In this document: positions 5,533-6,165 of the stretch, piece after piece | Position numbering within the stretch: the first letter of the stretch is position 1 | Layout: each line of letters opens with the position of its first letter | DNA from: Paracoccaceae bacterium | GTDB lineage: Bacteria; Pseudomonadota; Alphaproteobacteria; Rhodobacterales; Rhodobacteraceae | Length of the DNA: 6,165 bases | Reading direction: 5' to 3' | Assembly: GCA_003551745.1 (NCBI GenBank) | Contig: PUNI01000168.1 | Location: 1 to 6,165 of the forward strand | Notes under the pieces: generated by a model | What the model was told of the DNA's origin: nothing | The model's input: only the letters and a program-made list of their open reading frames with translations | Databases searched by the model: none | Translations under genes and position numbers: made by a program

Positions 5533-6165
5533 ATGGCAGGAAGCGCACGCACGCAGTTCGAGGCGCGTGGGGCGGGTGCGGGAGGTCGTGCGGCGGCCGG
5601 TCCGGCCCTGGCACTCATTCTGGCAGTTGCGGGATGCGACATGGTTGGTGGCGAGAACGGCGGGCTTCTCGGCACCGCGCGAACGAGCGAGGCCGCCACG
5701 GAACGGGAGGTGGAGGCGCCGGAAGTCTTCCAACTCGCCGACCAGGGGTTGTGGGATGGCCGGCCTTCCCTGGGTGGGGTCTGGGTGGCCCACGCCGATG
5801 TCGACGATCCCGAACGGGTGGTGGTGCGCAACCTCGACAGCGGACAGCAGGTGACGGCGGCGCTGTTCAGGCGCGAGCGCGAGAACCCGGGACCCAGGGT
5901 GCAGGTTTCGGCCGATGCCGCCGCCGCGCTGGGCATGCTGGCCGGCCAGCCCACCGCACTGGAGATCGTGGCCCTGCGGACGCAGGCCATCGAGGCGCCC
6001 GGCGAGACCGATGCGCCGGCGGAGGATCTTGCCGACAGCCTCGACGGGGCCGTCGCCGATGCCGCAGCCACCCCCGAAGAGCCGCGCCGGCGCGGCCTGT
6101 TCGGGCTCTTCACCCGGCGCGCTGCGCCCGCGCCCGCCGAGCCGGCGCCCTCGGCGCCCGCCGAG
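5533..6165 (+). CDS. RlpA-like (DPBB-type) lipoprotein, probable SPOR-family, 3' end outside window
   Basis: The frame from ATG 5533 stays open to the last base (211 codons). The N-terminus is a lipoprotein signal: a long Ala/Gly/Arg-rich n-region, the hydrophobic stretch ALALILAVA, then lipobox VAGC with lipidated Cys35 (5635-5637). Asp follows at +2. Residues about 60-149 (EAPEVFQ, GLWDGRPSLGGVWVAH, then RVVVRNLDSG and SADAAAALGML) resemble the double-psi beta-barrel of RlpA, whose equivalent reads like RVTNLENG ... DLSRAAAERLGM. The catalytic signature of RlpA (DRGP and the upstream His) is not visible, so I expect a structural, non-lytic role. An acidic Ala-rich stretch, RRRGLFGLF and a Pro/Ala/Glu tail follow, typical of a linker to a SPOR domain downstream. 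The start has only a G-rich weak Shine-Dalgarno, and no good alternative start exists near the signal sequence. From memory, Rhodobacterales SPOR lipoproteins of this kind precede a D-Ala-D-Ala carboxypeptidase gene. Confidence 0.75.
   Translation, partial: MAGSARTQFEARGAGAGGRAAAGPALALILAVAGCDMVGGENGGLLGTARTSEAATEREVEAPEVFQLADQGLWDGRPSLGGVWVAHADVDDPERVVVRNLDSGQQVTAALFRRERENPGPRVQVSADAAAALGMLAGQPTALEIVALRTQAIEAPGETDAPAEDLADSLDGAVADAAATPEEPRRRGLFGLFTRRAAPAPAEPAPSAPAE
6130..6165 (+). repeat. 12-base direct repeat in the Pro/Ala/Glu tail
   Basis: GCGCCCGCCGAG occurs at 6130-6141 and again at 6154-6165, both in frame encoding APAE, separated by 12 bases encoding PAPS. It is part of a low-complexity Ala/Pro/Glu linker in the lipoprotein, which continues beyond the window. 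Confidence 0.6.

Noticed and set aside
5265..6113. Minus-strand open frame (282 codons) opposite the lipoprotein gene
   Set aside because: Ser/Arg/Ala-rich with no motif; the plus strand encodes a clear lipoprotein signal and an RlpA-like region there.

Overview
This 6165-base window is GC-rich chromosomal DNA from an alphaproteobacterium, most likely Rhodobacterales (Rhodobacter/Paracoccus-like). The evidence is the strong G/C bias at third codon positions, a release factor 2 with the alphaproteobacterial N-terminus and an SPY codon-reading tripeptide, and a PBP1A gene directly followed by prfB, an order I recall from that order of bacteria. I see no mobile element, RNA gene, CRISPR array or sign of recent transfer. 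The taxonomy is inferred from protein style, not from a search.

Layout: (1) 1-1536, plus strand: the C-terminal two thirds of a class A penicillin-binding protein 1A, with its OB-like insert, complete transpeptidase domain and a Gly/Thr-rich tail; its glycosyltransferase part lies upstream of the window. (2) 1627-2754, plus strand: complete prfB (peptide chain release factor 2), with no frameshift and a GGQ motif; the 90-base gap before it holds a GC-rich hairpin and a possible promoter. (3) 2755-2866: a short convergent gap with two stem-loops. (4) 5274-2867, minus strand: a two-gene operon of a MoxR-like AAA+ ATPase followed by a DUF2201/VWA-like protein, overlapping by 4 bases (GTGA). (5) 5275-5532: a divergent intergenic region with a possible promoter for the AAA+ gene and, on the plus-strand side, a strong extended hairpin plus a second smaller one. 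(6) 5533-6165, plus strand, running off the end: a lipoprotein with a degenerate RlpA-like double-psi beta-barrel region and a low-complexity tail, probably leading to a SPOR domain outside the window.

How the parts relate: the two outer genes concern the cell envelope (peptidoglycan synthesis and a probable peptidoglycan-associated lipoprotein), and prfB is translation housekeeping. The central AAA+/VWA pair resembles MoxR-type chaperone systems, in which the ATPase and a MIDAS-bearing VWA protein remodel or load cofactors into a client. The client is not identifiable here. The most notable points are the HExxH-to-HQxxH change in the metallopeptidase-like domain of the VWA protein, and the structured leader ahead of the lipoprotein gene. 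No stretch longer than about 260 bases lacks a gene.
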